NCBI GenBank assembly: GCA_023488865.1
Contig: JAMDDG010000442.1
Location: forward strand, 1-15,093
Origin: Bacteroidota bacterium
GTDB taxonomy: Bacteria; Bacteroidota; Bacteroidia; Bacteroidales; Prolixibacteraceae
Reading direction: 5' to 3'
DNA length: 15,093 nt
Shown here: piece by piece, positions 14,109-15,093 of the stretch
Numbering within the stretch: the first letter of the stretch is position 1
Layout of the letters: each line of letters opens with the position of its first letter
Translations under genes and position numbers: made by a program
Notes under the pieces: generated by a model
Databases searched by the model: none
What the model was told of the DNA's origin: nothing
The model's input: only the letters and a program-made list of their open reading frames with translations

Positions 14109-14783
14109 ATGAGAAAGAATTTAATAAGTATGGAAGTAACAGAAAACGACTTAAAGGCAATTTTCGATTCTTTTATGGAACTTGAAAATGAACTAAAAAT
14201 TGAAACCAAAAAGATTTTTGAAAATGAATCAAATAAAGGACAATTATTCAAATCAAGTCATTTCATTTTTTCAGTCGTAAACAGAGCAGTTGCTTTGAAT
14301 CGTGGATTTTTACAGCTAACCAATTTGAATAATTATCTGGCGGCCATTTCATTAATAAGATTACAAGTTGATAACTGTCTTAGACTTTATGCAATGAGCC
14401 TCGTTGATAATCCGAGTAGCTTCTATGATAGCGTTTTAGAGGGTATTGAGATTGGAAATTTATGTGACAGAGATGGGAAAAAAATGACAGATAATCACCT
14501 TGCAACAAAAATTGATACAATATTTCCAGAATTCAAAAAATTATATAAAAACACCTGTGGTTTTATTCATTTTTCCCACGAACACCTGTACTTCAATAAT
14601 AAAGTAAAAGATTTAACTGATGATTCCTTTATCTTAAGTACTTCAATTGGAGACATTGACAAACTTGAAATTTATGAGAAAGTGGATTATTCATTTAATA
14701 TGTTAATGGCAGGAAAGAGTTTATATAAATTGATTAAGGAGTATCGGATTACAATGCAAAAATATTTGACTGAAAATGATTAA
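14109..14783 (+). CDS. Hypothetical AT-rich protein, possibly HEPN-like
   Basis: I do not recognise this protein. From the ATG at 14109 it has 224 residues, with ATG 14130 as an alternative and an in-frame TTG at 14079 as a less likely one. It is predicted mostly helical, with no signal peptide or membrane segment, and is rich in Lys, Glu, Asn and Ile. A central segment (NYLAAISLIRLQVDNCLRLYA) and a later CGFIHFSHEHLY recall HEPN-like or DUF5677-like proteins, in which a helix bundle ends in a conserved histidine, but no R-x4-H motif is seen. The codon use is more AT-biased than that of the selenium genes. Direct repeats and a dyad precede it and an imperfect palindrome follows, suggesting a recently acquired cassette next to toxin-antitoxin and restriction genes. 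Confidence 0.75.
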   Translation: MRKNLISMEVTENDLKAIFDSFMELENELKIETKKIFENESNKGQLFKSSHFIFSVVNRAVALNRGFLQLTNLNNYLAAISLIRLQVDNCLRLYAMSLVDNPSSFYDSVLEGIEIGNLCDRDGKKMTDNHLATKIDTIFPEFKKLYKNTCGFIHFSHEHLYFNNKVKDLTDDSFILSTSIGDIDKLEIYEKVDYSFNMLMAGKSLYKLIKEYRITMQKYLTEND

Positions 14784-14815
14784 AAAAGCCAGCACACAAC
14801 AAAAACGATATTTCA

Positions 14816-14896
14816 ATAGCGGTTACGGTGGTATGCGAGCCGCGGTTCGCCACACAAACATTTGTGGTACGCGGACAGGACACCGCCCGCAACTAT
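14816..14896. repeat. Imperfect 81-bp palindrome after the orphan gene
   Basis: Left arm ATAGCGGTTACGGTGG and right arm CACCGCCCGCAACTAT pair with a few mismatches. Further inside CCGCG pairs with CGCGG, and CCACACAAA with TTTGTGG, around the centre near 14858. The bulged, GC-rich fold contrasts with the AT-rich gene before it. It could be a terminator-like or recombination-type structure; no T-run follows, and integron attC core sequences are not apparent. The rest of 14784-14982 shows nothing further. Confidence 0.55.
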
Positions 14897-14982
14897 GCCA
14901 TTGCATTTAGTTTCAAATGTTCTATTCCCAACCTTATGCCATCACCACCAATATCAACCATAAATAACCCCAAATCAGATAA

Positions 14983-15093
14983 ATGAAATTAGATCTACTC
15001 AAACCTGCAAAATCCTTAAACAAGGCCTACTTTAAGCAATCGCTTAAACGCGAGCAGATAGAGCTTTTCAAATCTGAACTGCAAAAGACCTTT
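14983..15093 (+). CDS. N-terminus of a type IIG restriction-modification enzyme (partial)
   Basis: An open frame starts at ATG 14983 and runs 37 codons to the window edge without a stop. The residues LLKPAKSLNKAYFKQSLKR then EQIELFKSEL match my memory of the opening of large Eco57I-like single-chain restriction/methyltransferase proteins (the DUF7149 N-terminal region, consensus like SLNKAY-K--V-R-EIE-FK). In such enzymes endonuclease, methyltransferase and target-recognition parts lie in one chain of about 1000 residues or more, protecting against foreign DNA. None of the catalytic motifs is inside this window, so the call rests on the first 37 residues only. Its place after a toxin-antitoxin pair fits a defence region. 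Confidence 0.6.
   Translation, partial: MKLDLLKPAKSLNKAYFKQSLKREQIELFKSELQKTF

Noticed and set aside
14784..14982. Integron attC site after the orphan gene
   Set aside because: The long bulged palindrome is suggestive, but I could not find the paired RYYYAAC and GTTRRRY core sites at its ends, and no integrase is in the window.

Overview
The window looks like a chromosomal segment of a Bacteroidota bacterium, probably Bacteroidales/Marinilabiliales-like. Starts lack strong Shine-Dalgarno sequences, several genes are preceded by the Bacteroidota-type -7 box TAnnTTTG, and many products have a Bacteroidota flavour: Tat-exported aldo/keto reductase and sugar isomerase, a DUF6599 protein, and a KilA-N relic. 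The order-level placement is an inference. I saw no rRNA, tRNA or CRISPR array.

Left part (1-9058), housekeeping and exported metabolism. A complete cobalamin-dependent methionine synthase (metH) lies on the minus strand, and a plus-strand terminator for an off-window convergent gene overlaps its stop codon. Plus-strand genes follow for a Tat-signal aldo/keto reductase with two C-terminal Cys clusters, an exported DUF6599 protein, a beta-phosphoglucomutase-like HAD phosphatase and a Tat-signal sugar isomerase/epimerase. A secreted SMP-30/gluconolactonase-like protein converges on the isomerase from the minus strand.

Middle (9252-12514), a selenium/sulfur-transfer module on the plus strand: tRNA 2-selenouridine synthase (mnmH/selU), the TusA-DsrE fusion YedF, a class V aminotransferase of the cysteine desulfurase/selenocysteine lyase type, and a tiny DUF3343 putative Se/S carrier overlapping it. 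Together they suggest release of Se or S from an amino acid, carriage as a persulfide/perselenide, and use in tRNA wobble-uridine modification. No selD is in the window. A 249-bp gap full of dispersed repeats splits the module between yedF and the aminotransferase.

Right part (12515-15093), accessory. A non-coding stretch carries a short tandem repeat, an array of ten degenerate 21-bp units, a perfect 16-bp palindrome and a minus-strand fragment of a KilA-N-type gene. Then come a MNT/HEPN (type VII) toxin-antitoxin pair, an AT-rich orphan gene flanked by direct repeats and imperfect palindromes, and the first 37 codons of what looks like a type IIG restriction-modification enzyme running off the window. 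This reads as the edge of a mobile or defence-related region.
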